NCBI GenBank assembly: GCA_010909165.1
Contig: MU008220.1
Span: 159,764 to 223,763, forward strand
Source: Anthoceros angustus
Taxonomy: Eukaryota; Streptophyta; Anthocerotopsida; Anthocerotales; Anthocerotaceae
Direction: 5' to 3'
DNA: 64,000 nucleotides
Numbering within the stretch: the stretch's first letter is position 1; the number at the start of each line of letters is the position of its first letter. The notes below the pieces were generated by a model. That model did not search any database. It had not been told where the DNA came from and saw only the letters and a list, made by a program, of their open reading frames with translations. A program made the position numbers and the translations under genes. Below, in pieces: positions 35,701 through 48,589 of the stretch.

Positions 35701-35814
35701 AACAGCGGAAAGTGCACTTGCAACACTAAGAGCTAACCATCGCACTTCCCAAGCTGCAGCTCGGAGCCCAGTAGGCCAAAGGAAGGTGAGAAGGTCATGA
35801 TGCAGACATCGGCG
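35701..35814. other. Linker between TAF1-like and PPR fragments (unit 3)
   Basis: Short segment 'cttgcaacactaagagctaa' to 'ggtcatgatgcagacatc', shared with unit 1 (7280-7385) and unit 4 (48478-48570). A - strand frame reads across it (LRAAAWEVRWLALSVASALS) and into PPR sequence in 35482-35955, so the two host fragments are on one strand and could lie in one transcript. Confidence 0.5.
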
Positions 35815-36560
35815 GTTCACTTCCGCCAAGGCACTTGCGTTTGCACAGCCTTGAGGCAAGCAAAGGTAACATGGTTGCCCACAATCGAGCCTCCTTCTCC
35901 ATTTGTCCATACAGAACAAGCGCCTCTTGGCCAAGCCCATGATTTGCATACCCAACTATCGGGGCCGTCCATGTCACGACATCCTTTCGCTTAACCTATC
36001 GAAAACCGTGTGTGCCTCTTCCGATTCACCACGGTTTGCGTACATGTCCACCGACGTTGGCAATAAACAAGTTCGGTGGAATGTCACTGCAACATATCAT
36101 GCGCACTTTTACGCTAGATTCCGTGTCCACAAAGAAATGCACAAGCTTGAAGGGCTGCTACAAAGATGTGGGCATCCGCCTTCACGAGGCGACACATCGC
36201 ATAGTAAAGTTGTATCGCCTCATTAGGCTCCCCATGTGTAGCATGTGCGGAGATTATTGAAAACCACATGAAGGGATTTGGTTTGCCCACCCTCACCAGC
36301 CTACCTCCGGATACATACATACATCCGCAAGATATGGTTCCCCAAGTATGTGATTGACTCGTACCCAAGTTTGTGTGAGATCATGAGCGTCATCCCACAA
36401 CCATGTCCTTCTTATCTCGCACAAAGTTTTAGCACGACATATAAGATGGTGAGGAATAGAATAGTCTATCTCGCTATTTTGAGCTCCAACGGCCTCGATG
36501 GCTTTCCCTACTCACATAACGTCGATGGTTACGGTGTCACGACTCCCATATCAATCACAC
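35815..36560 (-). pseudogene. PPR-repeat protein fragment (unit 3)
   Basis: - strand words PFMWFSIISAHATHGEPNEA, IQLYYAMCRLVKADAHIFVA and ALQACAF (36114-36368), IVGYANHGLGQEALVLYGQM (about 35900-35977) and CANASALAEV (about 35820-35850). This is about three PPR-type repeats. Upstream CAIRRTWLWDD is shifted. Better preserved at the first repeat than unit 2. Confidence 0.75.
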
Positions 36561-37963
36561 ACCTCCGGGCTCGGGCTTTGGGAGGCTCGACTTGGAAGGA
36601 GAAGCACAATGACCCACTGCATATTCAAAGAAACAAGCTTCTCATCCAACAAGTGGCTTGAACATGTTGTTTAACGAGGACCTCACGGACTCCTTGCACG
36701 AATGTCGTGAGCGAGAGCTCCTCTTACCTCGCCTAGTTTCCCACGCACAAGAGGGGAGTCCTAGGAAGTGGTGATGGGAGGACGGTTACTTGGTGTGGTC
36801 TGCGAGGCGGTGGCGCTCAAGTCCGCTACGAGTCAGGTAGTCCTATCTATTCAAATAGGTAGGACTCAAGTCCTTGGTCTTTGGGGTTTGGGAAGAAGCA
36901 GACTCAAGTCCTTGGTCTTGAGGTTTGAATGATGTTCCTTGGTCCTTGGGAAAGTAGCAAGTAGATAGAAGCCTATTTGAGTCCTTGGTCTTGAGGTTCG
37001 GAAGGATGTTCCTTGGTCCTTGGGAAAATGGTATGTAGATAGAAACCTAGTCCTTGGTCTTGGGGTTTCGGAAGGATGTTCCTTGGTCCTTGGGAAAAGT
37101 AGCATGTAGATAGAAACCTATTTCGAGGGCCGAGGAAGGCAACTTCCTTGAACCATGGGAATTCCGTTTTCTAGATATTGCATGTAGGGCTATATATGCA
37201 TGTTAGGTAGGCTGGGTAAAATTGGCCGACTCATCAAGGGCACAGTCGGGACATGTATACAATCTCGCTACTCCATGGTGGAGTAGTGAGTTCAACCTAG
37301 GCCGTGAGTATACCATTGAAAATTTTATAGCAACTGCGAATCTAGGTAGGAATCCTAGTGTACTTCCTTTTGGATTGATTACGCAATTCAATGGAGATAC
37401 ACTAGGACAAGCTACTGATTGGCGAGCTACATATAAAGATTTGTAATACAATGATATGCGTAGTTCTTGCATATTAGCGGCAAAGTCGCCTAATGAAATG
37501 GCCAATCCAGCGCCAAGAAGGTAATCGACATCGAGACCTCCATCGCCGAGCTAATTTCTAATAGACGCAATAGGTATAGAGTTTCGATAGGCCTTCACTT
37601 GCGATAATCTACATAGTATGCCGTAATTGCTGAAAAACCAATCTGAGAGGATTTCACGAAGCATGGTTAGTCGTAACATCCGAAATGTAGAGGCATGTTG
37701 AAATGTTGAAATGTCACCGGATGGAAGAGGTTGAAGGACACATGCGGGAAAATGTCATTAGTGTAATGGCGGCATTGAGGTGATTCCACCGAAAACACAT
37801 AGGAGTATTTAGATCCTTAGTCGCTAAGGTTGAAGGATCCTCTGGTGACCTTCTCGAGTGAAGAGGAGCTCACACTTTGACTCCTCATCTCACTTCGAAT
37901 CTTGATCTCACTTCACGAGCTCAAACACAACATCCCAAACGCAAGCGGAAGGTTAGTCAAGCA
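36561..37963. other. Block G (unit 3)
   Basis: Equivalent to 24221-25642, with the minisatellite at 36866-37119 and the H-derived patch at 37517-37551. Otherwise no coding or RNA signal seen. Confidence 0.6.
36866..37119 (+). repeat. Minisatellite, about 70-bp period (unit 3)
   Basis: Same repeat as unit 2, with an extra 'tatttgagtccttggtcttg' at the second period. Confidence 0.85.
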
Positions 37964-38069
37964 ACCGGAGTATGTGCCTACACAAGAAAACCCTGCGGAT
38001 ATATTAGCTCTTTCAAAAGAGCTGCGAGAAGCATGTTCGAGGTGGGAATAGAGCTCGAGCGCCCAACTA
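37964..38069 (+). pseudogene. Ty1/copia RNase H remnant (unit 3)
   Basis: EYVPTQENPADIL, then six bases (acgaaa) are missing, so the TKAL motif becomes ILAL with the frame kept. The remnant ends near the 'aactag' stop. Confidence 0.7.
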
Positions 38070-38797
38070 GAGGAAGAAGAGAGCACTTACCACGCTCAAG
38101 ACAGAATGCTAGCGAGGCGATAGACGATCATTCTCATCCTGCAAGAGCGCCAACAACCACTTCATTCATTCACAACTACCGCATTTGCAAGCTCAAAAGG
38201 AACAGTTGCAACCTCGGAAGAAGCAAAAACATCAAAACAAAAGGCGAGGTCGGCACTTGGGAACCGCCACGGTTGGGCACTGAAGAAGGTAATCGACATC
38301 GAGACCTCCATCGCCGCCGAGCTTCCTGCAATAAACCCGTTCAAGTGCCCGCCATACTCCTCTTCACCTTCGTCCTCCCTCTTTGGCCAAACGGCCCATA
38401 AAGCCTCGGCCGTGATCGCCGCACTCTCTTACTTGGTTTTCACTGCTCACCTTCAAGCCCAGCCGTAGTCTCTTGTTCCACCACTTGGGTGGCCACACAT
38501 CAGCATCACCGAGGCGGTGGTGGTGTGCATGATAATTTCTCGCTCCTCAACGATAAGATGCCAATTGTACATGGAGGGCGGTACTGCATTCCAAGATTAG
38601 GACCTTAGGAATCAACAAGACCCCGGTGATACTCGATGAAGCGCTATGGGCCCTAAGATTGAGGCCCCATATGGAGTCTATAGGGACCATGGGCAATTAT
38701 CTCTTCATGATTATCGCTCCGGCCCACTATACTGCTAGTCTTTGAACATGATTCATGTAACCCAGAACTCCGCAAAAACAATTTGAAGATTAACCAT
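38070..38797. other. Block H (unit 3)
   Basis: Equivalent to 8040-8817; unassigned. Confidence 0.45.
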
Positions 38798-39414
38798 AAT
38801 ATTTTAGTATGATGATGCTATTAAATAAGGATGAAATATTTAAAATAATATGTTATAAATTCATTCCAAGATATAACTTACGGATTCTACTTTAATTTGT
38901 ATATGTTATTAATTACCATGAGAAAAGTCGCCACGCTTGTCTCCGTGAAAGACTTTGGAGGTGTTCGAGTTTTGTTCGCCACAAATTTAAAGTTTGAAGA
39001 GCAAGGTCCCGCAATACAATTAGGCCAAAATCATGCAAGTAAGGATAGGTAGATAGATAGATAGATAAATAAATAGAATATTTTACTACATTACTGTCTC
39101 GAACAAGGAAACTAATGCGCCTCGCATGAGGAATATATGTATGTAATGAATGCACATGTCGTCATTCATAAGGTAGAAATAAAAAAGAATGGAAAAATGG
39201 GAAGAGATCTTCGCAGTCGTGATTGGTCTACCCTTTTATTCAACCAACTTCGACAGAGACTCTTTCTTTCATCTTGCTCAAGACTCTCGATAAGGTTTTC
39301 ATGAATCATTCATCTAGCTCGAGGCTTTCAATAAGTTATGCCACACGTTGTTCCCATAGATGTTATTTTTAAAATACGAGATGGGAGATAAAAGGAAGAA
39401 CTTTTATGTAGACT
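38798..39414. repeat. Terminal AT-rich block with TAGA microsatellite (unit 3)
   Basis: Equivalent to 8818-9446; microsatellite at 39050-39078. Confidence 0.8.
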
Positions 39415-40675
39415 TGAAAAGTGAGATAGTAGACCCTCTAGAAAGAAATTCGTGTCTTGCGTAAATAGGGAGAAGATATAAGACAATTTATTGACAAATA
39501 ACAAGCTAGGCTAGATAGATCAAAGAAGAAGAAAAAAGGTGGAGGAGGAGGAGAAGAAATGTTTTATAGTTCTATTGTTCTATACTTTATAGAAGTGAAG
39601 TTTAGATTAAATTTGGGTTTATATAACCTCAAACAGAGACAAAAAAAGACTAAAAAGTAGTCAAAACTTAAAATTCAATTGAAATATATATGGAAAGTGG
39701 AAAGAACTAAATAGAAAGAGATCCGCCTCATTACAATAGTAGTTGTTGAAATCTATTTCTTCTTTGTCACTCCATGGAAATCCACTTAATGTCTATTTGT
39801 GAACTAGCAGAGAGAGATACACCTGCGGACGGAGCTTAGAACCATTCAAGGAAGATATATGATTATATAAAATAATACAAATTCTGGCAGATTTTGGATA
39901 ATACATGAACTTAGAACTACTTAAGGTCTATATAATAACGGGGAGACTTTATAAAGATGCAAAAGAAATATTTTATAGTTCTATATTTTATAGTAGTGAA
40001 CTTTAGATTAAAATTGGGTTTATATAGACCCAAACAGAGAGAAAGGTACATAAATAAAAGTGGTCAAAACTTGAAATTCAATTGAAAGACATATGGAAAG
40101 TGAAAAGAATCAAAGAGAAAGAGATCCGCCTCATTACGATAGTAGTTGTTAAAATCTATTTCTTGTCACCCATGGAAATCCACTTAATGTCTATTTGTGA
40201 ACTAGCGAGAGATACACCATGACGGAGCTTAGAACCATTCAAGGAAGATATATGATTATATAAAATAATGCAAATTCGCAGATTTTGGATAATACATGAA
40301 CTTAGAACTACTTAAGGTCTATATAATAACGGGAGACTTTATAAAGATGCAAAAGAAATATTTTATAGTTCTATATTTTATAGTAGTGAACTTTAGATTA
40401 AAATTGGGTTTATATAGACCCAAACAGAGAGAAAGGGGTACATAAATAAAAGTGGTCAAAACTTGAAATTCAATTGAAAGACATATGGAAAGTGAAAAGA
40501 ATCAAAGAGAAAGAGATCCGCCTCATTACGATAGTAGTTGTTAAAATCTATTTCTTATGTCACCCATGGAAATCAACTCAATATCTATTCTTTAACCAAG
40601 AGAGAGATACACCTATGGACGAAGTTTAGAAGTATTAAAAGAAGATATAGAAAAACTAAATTTTTATTGAGGGCA
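39415..40675. repeat. AT-rich block (unit 4) with duplicated second half
   Basis: First and second halves as in unit 1, then a return at 'cacccatggaaatccactta' (40168) to the first-half ending and a second pass through the second half from about 40240. The switch lies in 'ccatggaaatc', common to both halves. Confidence 0.8.
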
Positions 40676-42355
40676 AAACATTCGGAAAAAGCCCATCCAA
40701 AGAAAGGACAACCAAGGGGACCTAAGGATCGAGGTGAAAGGAGCAACAAAGCTCCCTACCGTAGCTTCGATTGCCTCGATGTCGTATGCGGGAAGAGAAA
40801 ACGCCCTACAAACTACGGAGGTTGAGGAGGATGCGCCGCCTAATGTCGCCGCTTTGTGGATGACCAGAGAGGGCTTGTTGAAGAGCAATTGAAACTCGTT
40901 GTCTCAAAGAATGCCGTGAAATAAGTTAGAGAGGGACAGCCCCGTGCCTACGGGCATGATAAATAGTTGAGGACTTGAGAAAAGTATCAAAGTCCCGAGC
41001 CAACGCCCATATGTTTCAAGGGTGAGCGGAATGAATTGGTGGCCCGCTTGCATCGCGCTATATTCCCCGACTTTGATAGCGCCGCTCCAGCCCAACCCGC
41101 ATGGTTAGTGATGATAAGGATGGAGTCGCGTGAAGGCTCGATTACCACCACATCCACCATCAAAACCCGTTTGCATGGACAAGTCACCGATTGACCGACC
41201 AAGATGAAGAGTGTACCCCGCTCCCTCCAAAGCTATGTAGGCACGCAAACGTGATATCACAGATGGTGTCATGGGTGGAAATGCGATGATCCCATGGGGG
41301 TAACGAGCAAGGTGTATCCCGAGTCATCAAGGCGAGCCGCATTCGCAAGTAAGGAGAGGAAGCCACGGGCTGGAGCAGGCCAAGGCAGGCGCTCGATGAG
41401 AAGGTGGTTGGTGCGATGTGAAAGCCTTGTATACATGGACGAGCCAATAGCTGTGCACCGCGCCTTCAGAGGAAGAGCAAAGTCGCACTCTCGTGGACCT
41501 CGGAATGGAGGGGTCCATGAGGACGGACTAGAAGGCCTTACAAAGTTGCTTCTCAAGCGTGGATGCTTACAACCCCAAGCCACGGGGCAACGCATGGATG
41601 AGATAACCAGGCGCCTAGCAAAAGAAGAGAAAAGTATACCAAAGGCCATCCGTGCATCCTCCGGCAAAGAGAAGTCCTCGCGATGTGGGAGAGGTCTTCC
41701 AGCGAGGCGAGGAACCTCCAAATGAAGTCAAGAGAAGCAAAGGGACTCCCAAAATCCAGCAGGGCAGGGGCTAGAGCAATATTCTCCCTGCAGAATCGCA
41801 AAGTAGGGGTGATCTCAGAGACCAGACAGCACTTGGACAGCTTGACCTTCAAGCCCACCAAAGAAAGCTCATGTGAGAAGAGCTCAAGGCCTCCTTGACC
41901 TTGTCCCTCTAGAGGCTCGAGGATGTGAGAGTCATTTACCAAGGGAAGACATAGTCACATGCAGAGGAGGCAGCCACGGATAGGGCCCTGTGAGCGATTG
42001 CAAAGAGAGCACCTCCCAGGGTCGCCCTACGATACACATGGGCGACTCCAAGACAAAGATGGCAAATCACGATGGTACGTTCTTGTCGATAGTAGAGATT
42101 GGAGGACCTCCGTAGAAGCTCCCCAAAGGTATAAGGCTCCCAAGACACCTCCAGTCCTTGAGTTCCTCGAAGATATGACGCCTAGAGATAGTATTGAAGG
42201 CGTTTCTCCACGTCCACTTGTAAGACCACCCACTGGGTGGATATAGAGGCATGCCATCACTCCAAACACCACGGACTCGCAACCCCGGGAGCTCCTAGAA
42301 GGGACAGGCATTGCCGTACTATTTAGTACGGCCGAGCCGCGCACGTTGACGGAAG
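40676..42355 (-). pseudogene. P plus LINE segment (unit 4, first copy)
   Basis: P on the + strand to about 40885. LINE RT from 42355 down: TLEV-type palm words, LGGALFAIAHRALS, VNDSHILEPLEG (41942; the first D of the usual DDSHI is N here), LSLVGLKVKLSKC, then the C-terminal domain (40904-41202). Confidence 0.8.
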
Positions 42356-42374
42356 AGTACAAATGGTGGGAGCT

Positions 42375-43850
42375 TGTTGAAGAGCAATTGAAACTCGTTC
42401 TAAAGAATGCCGTGAAATAAGTTAGAGAGGGACAGCCCCGTGCCTACGGGCATGATAAGCCTTAGCGCAGGACTTGAGAAAAGTATCAAAGTCCCGAGCC
42501 AACGCCCATATGTTTCAAGGGTGAGCGGAATGAATTGGTGGCCCGCTTGCATCGCGCTATATTCCCCGACTTTGATAGCCGCCTCCGCAGCCCAACTCGC
42601 ATGGTTAGTGATAACCCGCGGATGGAGTCAAGTGGCCACCACCACATCCACCATCAAAACCGTTGCCGCGGACGAGGTACAAGTCACCGATTGACCGACC
42701 AAGATGAAGAGTGTACCCCGCTCCCTCCGGCTATGTAGGCACGCAAACGTGATATCACAGATGGTGTCATGGGTGGAAATGCGATCCCATGGGGGTAACG
42801 AGCAAGGTGTATCCCGAGTCATCAAGGGCGAGCCGCATTCGCAAGTAAGGAGAGAGGAAGCCACGGCCGGAGCAGGCCAAGACGGAAGCGCATCGCAGAG
42901 AGAAGGTGGTTGGTGCGATGAAAGCCTTGTATACATGGACGAGCCAATAGCTGTGCACCGCGCCTTCAGAGAGGAAGAGCAAAGCGCACTCTCGTGGACC
43001 TCGGAATGGAGGGGTCCATGAGGACGGACTAGAAGGCCTTACAAAGTTGCTTCTCAGGATGCTTACAACCCCAAGCCACGGGGCAACGTGCGGATGAGAT
43101 AACCAGGCGCCTAGCAAAAGAAGAGAAAAGTATACCAAAGGCCATCCGTGCATCCTCCGGCAAAGAGAAGTCCTCGCGATGTGGGAGAGGTCTGAGAGCT
43201 GGACGAGGAACCTCAAATGAAGTCAAGAGAAGCAAAGGGACTCCCAAAATCTGCAGTCGGGGCTAGAGCAATATTCTCCCGCAGAGAATCGCAAAGTAGG
43301 GGTGATCTCCGACAGACAGACACTTGGACAGCTTGACCTTCAAGCCCACCAAAGAAAGCTCATGTGAGAAGAGCTCAAGGCCTCCTTGACCTTGTCCCTC
43401 TAGAGGCTCGAGGATGTGAGAGTCATCTACCAGAAGGGAAGACATAGTCACATGCAGAGGAGGCACTGGATAGGGCCCTGAGTGAGCGATTGCAAAGAGA
43501 GCACCTCCCAGGGTCGCCACCGACACCGTGGACGACTCCAAGACAAAGATGGCAACTCGATGGTAATGCGTTCTTGTCCGATAGTAGAGATTGGAGGACC
43601 TCCGTAGAAGCTCCCGACAAAGGGTATAAGGCTCCCAAGACACCTCCAGCGTCCTTGAGTTCCTCGAAGATGACGCCTCTAGAGATAGTATTGAAGGCGT
43701 TTCTCCACGTCCACTTGTAAGACCATCCACTCTGGGTGGATATAGAGGCATGCCATCACTCCAAACACCACGGACTCGCAACCCCCAGGAGCTCCTAGAG
43801 AAGGGACTGGCATTGGCGTATTATTTAGTACGGATGAGCTGCGCCCTTAC
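42375..43850 (-). pseudogene. LINE segment (unit 4, second copy)
   Basis: No P segment precedes it. A 172-residue frame (43263-43781) holds LGGALFAIAHSGPY, LVDDSHILEPLEGQGQGGLE and SLVGLKVKLSKC. The C-terminal domain (42440-42700) has a small rearrangement in the usual 'gtcgcgtgaaggctc' part ('gtcaagtggccacc'). Confidence 0.8.
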
Positions 43851-43854
43851 GTTA

Positions 43855-44601
43855 CAGCGGAAGAGTACAAATGGTGGGAGCAGTTCTGTGTTGATTAGGA
43901 GGAGATTGGTGTTATAGTGGACAACCATATCGGGCTGGTTCTGCAACGCCCATAGAAGTGGTTTTCTAGGTTGGAGGCCGATGGCACGGTCGAGCCACTT
44001 CGTGTTCTCGATGAGGCTTTGCTGGAAGCAGCATATTGCGGGAACTTCCACAACGCGATATGTATTTGGGGGCATATAAAAACTTGTGCATGCAAGAAGA
44101 AGAAATGACGCCAGCGTTTGAATGGCGATATTACGGAGATCAAGAAAGGAATGTTCCTAGCAGTTCCTTGCACTATAGACACTCACAGCCATTTTGGATT
44201 AAAAAGATCATAGAAGTGAAGTTGGAATCATCGAAATCTCACTTCCTTGTTCGTTGGTATATGACCGAGCATACAAATGCTTATGAGGGAGATATGTGGA
44301 GGAAATATATAATTCAAGGAAGTGGAACCCAACATGGCTTCAAGCTAGGGAACAAAGGGAGTAAAACCTTCTATCCCAAAAATATTCAACAGTCCATGTG
44401 AACGAAACGATAATCCTTTATTATGGATTTGTGTTGAATGCTCGAAAGCATTTACATGTTGTTGACAAGAAAGCGATCGTGATAAGTTGAGTGAATTACG
44501 TGGTTCATGACTACTCAAAGTGCGGTGATCATGAAGATAGTGATGAAAATGGTGCTAACGACAAGCCCAGCACAACGAAGGAGTGAACTCGAGATGAGTA
44601 A
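43855..44601 (+). pseudogene. Block C (unit 4)
   Basis: A 121-residue frame (44036-44401) carries RELPQRDMYLGAYKNLCMQE through the RWYMTEHTNAYEGDMW core, the longest uninterrupted block C copy in its middle part. The tail is frame-broken. Confidence 0.6.
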
Positions 44602-46450
44602 ACTTGCTTGCATGGAGAAGGAATTGGGAGGAGGCAATGGTTGCCGTATACTCGGATAAATGTAGGGATTGACTTCATCCAATTTAAATTATCGTCTTGC
44701 TTAGGGAGCCTTTGTTATGGTATGTAAGCGGGTGAAAGCTTTTGTCCATTGCCATCGCTTTGCAATAAAAACCATGTTTCCTTATACGTGTTTTCAACAC
44801 AACATTTAAATAATGTACGGGTTGGGGCCGATTAGCCGATGTCCCAAGAATATGGAAAATGTGTTGGCCATAGCCGGACACTTGACCAAGGATGACAAAT
44901 ATATATGCATGTTATCATCACCCCAACCCTCTTGGATCGGTTGCTTGTGTTTGTTATGGTGCTTGTGGTACTGTGGGGACCGAATAGGGCAGCGGTAAAC
45001 CTCCGGGACAAGACAGGCAGCCGACCGTGCCCCGCCTCCACTAGCAGGCCCGCCAAGTATACGTTGCTTAAAAACCCAAAGGCGAGATGACCTTAACCCT
45101 TTGAAAACCCTAGACTTCAAAATGTATTTGCGTAAGACTTTGGTTTTTGCTAACCATACTTTCCCACATTTGGAGGCAAATCCGAGATAAGGGGATTGCT
45201 TTCCGATGGTAAAGGTCAACAGGTGGGTCTTACTTTGCCAAATCATATGGGTAAAGAATTGCGAACACCCTTCTACGTGTACCCATGTTGAAAAAGTGGG
45301 GCAAGGTGAATGGGACACCCTTTTTGTGGTACTTTCACTAAAAGGTGATATCCAACGATTTAAGACCCATGTGGTTAACCCTTTGGCACATGTTTAAGAC
45401 AAAACCCTCATCATGTATATTCCCCTTGAAGGTTTACGGTGTTGGGGGCTCTTGTAGGACCAACAAAAATCTCGCATGAACTCTAGGTGTAGCTCGTCCA
45501 CAAACTCCTCCGCCTTGTTGCTCCACATTTGCGTCTTGACGGCAAGGTGGGTTGTGCATTTTGAGCCTTCTTTCCCTGCGAGCCATGGTACCGCCAACCA
45601 CAAAGGAGAGAAAGGGAGAAGATGGAAAGAGCAACTCGTTTGGTACGAGCGCAAGCTTGGCACCGCGACAAGACAAATCAAGAGAGCAAAAGAGCTTAAG
45701 GTTGCATGCGGCGATGGCGAGAGGGAGAGGTGCACACAAATAGAAAGATGCCCAAGATGAGAATTGAAGGTGCGTTCTTATGCCTCGCATGTTGTCCTTG
45801 CCACCGTGCCTTAATTGTCGGGTTCCTTTGTGAGACACCACGTCCCAAGATCAGTGACAGCGAGGCCACTCTAATCCTTTTGCTTATTATGCCTTATACA
45901 AAGTGCCATATCATCCACTTTACTCCATCCTTTCCTCGCACCGTGCCTTGTGGGGCCACTTTGATTCTCAACCACCCAACCACCTTAACAAAAGGTGCAA
46001 CTCAACGTGACTATTAAGGTGGCTTAGCAAAGTGGCCAAAGCAACGTGGGTCTCTTCTCCGCGTCTTCCCGACTACCATCCTTCTCCATTTCATCCTCCT
46101 GCACCTTTGATCCAATCCTCCGCTTTTGGGGAATCTTGGCCGGCAATCCTTATTTTCCCATTCAAATCGCCTCAAAGAAAAGAAAATCACACACACAACT
46201 GCCTTCCGGGGTTATTAACATCCAATGCGGTCTCCCACATACTGCCCTTCTCATTTGTTGGCATCCTCACCAACCTAGGCATAATACTTCTTCACGCCAA
46301 CCATTCACCGAATTCATTGCTCCATCCTATTGACATAATTGCACATAACCATTTTCAAATACCTCTAGGACGGTATATGATTCCATCCCGTAGGTGCAAC
46401 TTCCCGGAAAATGCATGAATCGCTATCATACAATAATGCGTGGTCACCCG
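44602..46450. other. Block D (unit 4)
   Basis: Equivalent to 3362-5180. The 170-residue - strand frame 44806-45318 joins HSPCPTFSTWVHVEGCSQFF to KYILKSRVFKGLRSSRLWVF. A conserved - strand protein is therefore possible here, though no family was recognised. Confidence 0.5.
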
Positions 46451-46509
46451 GCTTTACCTACTACCGCAACCGCTTGTCATGCATCCTCTTTCTTTGTGTT
46501 TGTACCATG

Positions 46510-48470
46510 CCCATTTGGATCCTAGCTTCCTCCATGGACGTTCAAGGAGGGAGCTTACATCGGCTTCTTAGTTTGCCGCTCAATTCTAAGACAGACGCTT
46601 CACACCAAGCGACGCATTTTGCGGTGTTTTCTCTTCCTTGGTGGCATAGTAGTGGTCATTTGATATGTCAAATCGCGTCAATGCCGATGGATCGATGAGC
46701 CTCCTCCGCTTTGTTGTTCTCGGACTTTTGCACAAAGATCTTAAAGTGATGGCTCGCAAATGTTGAGCTTCACTTGCGCCGGTATTTGCCATGTTTGGGT
46801 CGTTGAAGTCAAATATCGCCTTTGACCTACACACACCTCGTGGCACGAGTCCATTGTCCCATTGAACCCGGTCCAGCCACTTGCATGATGCCAATTCGGA
46901 TTCGCATAATGGGCTGTAGCTCCACCCTTTTCCTTTTGCTGTACAACGTTATTTACTCCATCAACTTGATCAAGCATCCTTGCTCGCATCGGATCTCGAC
47001 CCGTCGACTCTAATCGTAACATCCGAGGATGCCTAGGCACCTCTACACGTCTACCACATGGCTTGCTCAAAGGCTCAATCAAGATAGGCCTATATTGACT
47101 AGCAAGAGGTCTCAAGTTCTCCGTCCCATCCATCCTCAAGCATTGAGAGGCAAACCTTTCTCGGTGAGCATTCATTATCTCCCCACAAAATTTGGTCTTC
47201 CCAATCTTGCTGGTGCAATGCTTCAAAGTTGGGGCATGAGGTTCACCGCGGTGACAAATGCTCCCAATCGGATTTCATGGGCTCACAAGCAACGAACACT
47301 TCTTTCTTTGATCTTGGCTTGGGCTTCTTGTCATATCCAAAGTCATGGCATAGAGGTTCGCTATCGCCCAGCCCACCGGCATCTGCTTCCTCAACTTCAT
47401 CCTCTGCACTCAAACCTTCGCTAAATCGAAGGGTACATGGTACACCAACATTAGCCAACTTTGAAAATTTCCTCCTCATCGATTCCACTTCAAAACCATC
47501 TTCCAGCTGTCGTTCCCTCCTATCTGCGCTACGTAACCAATTTAAAGGGTGACCTCGGTCAAAAGCACGCTTATTGATGATACCAGTACACCAAATGAAT
47601 CCGTAACATTTTTCATCGAATATGACCGGTAGAAACCTTTAGAGTACGCTCTTTTGCATCCGCTTCTCAACTTCATCCTCTGCACTCAAACCTTCGCTAA
47701 ATCGAAGGGTACATATCGCCAGCCAACATTAGGCCAACTTTGAAAATTTCCTCATCGATTCCACTTCAAAACCATCTTCCACCGTGACGCTCCTCCTATC
47801 TCGTGCATGTAATCCAATTTAAAGGGTGACCTCACAAAAGCATCGCTGATCACGTGAGTACAACCAAATGAATCCGTAACATTTTTCATCGAATATGACC
47901 GGTAGAAACCTTTAGAGTACGCTCTTTTGCATCCTCGCTCCCAAAGAGCTCAATACGGTTGATCCACACCAAACAATTCGAAAATCGCAGTAATGACTTG
48001 GCCATCTAGGTGATACAGATAGAGCGGATCCGCTTTTGATTGACCTCTGCAAATGATCATCATTGGCCACACATAGATCCCGAATACAATCGACTCTCAA
48101 TATGATTGAATCAACGAATTCCTTCTCATGCCGAAGACTTGGCGAGTTTGCCAACCCATGGGCTTATATTAGTGCACTGGTTTGAATGAGCTTCCAGCCC
48201 TAAACTGCATTGACATTTTACGACTTGGCTTGGGCTCTCGCAAACGCCATGAGTCGGTCATCAGATCATAATCATCTTCTTCAAGTATTGAGGTGCAGCG
48301 TAGCGACCAAAGTCGCTCAACATAAAATTGTTGATCCCAAGGGGTATATGGAGCTCCGGTTCCGTGTCCTCAACTTCTTCTCGTATGTCCTCACAAATGG
48401 CGGCATCCTCACCGAGGAAACCTAGAGACAACGACCAAAATCATGAGCGAGGCAACTTGACGAAGGCGGA
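46510..48470 (-). pseudogene. TAF1-like gene fragment (unit 4)
   Basis: Motifs: GDSEPLCHDFGYDKKPKPRS and EPMKSDWEHL (47243-47380), KFCGEIMN and DGTENLRPLASQYRPILIEP (46741-47226), VPRHPRMLRLES, NDPNM (near 46790), FDISNDHYYATKEEKT (near 46620-46680). QQDWEDQILW is frame-broken near 47190-47220. The 5' portion contains a 276-bp tandem duplication. Confidence 0.65.
47391..47940. repeat. 276-bp tandem duplication in the TAF1-like block (unit 4)
   Basis: 'tcaacttcatcctctgcact' starts at 47391 and 47667. The junction joins 'ttttgcatcc' to 'gcttctcaacttc'. The two copies differ at several short indels, for example 'agctgtcgttccctcc' versus 'ccgtgacgctcctcc'. Confidence 0.85.
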
Positions 48471-48589
48471 AAGTGCACTTGCAACACTAAGAGCTAACCA
48501 TCGCACTTCCCAAGCTGCAGCTCGGAGCCCCGTGGGCCAAAGGAAGGTGAGAAGGTCATGATGCAGACATCGGTTGCACCTTCAGCAAG
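48471..48589. other. Linker between TAF1-like and PPR fragments (unit 4)
   Basis: Same linker as 35701-35814. Confidence 0.5.

Larger units (their letters stand above)
27111..39414. repeat. Composite array unit 3 (all blocks present)
   Basis: About 12.3 kb and, with unit 4, the best guide to the ancestral unit. It contains every block: AT-rich, P, LINE, C, D, TAF1-like, PPR, G and H. A second AT-rich block plus LINE 3' part (28936-29680 and 27966-28935) shows one internal duplication, joined at 'aaaagaagaaaaaaggtgg', where block B (agcaaaagaagagaaaag) and the polypurine tract share aaagaaga. Confidence 0.9.
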
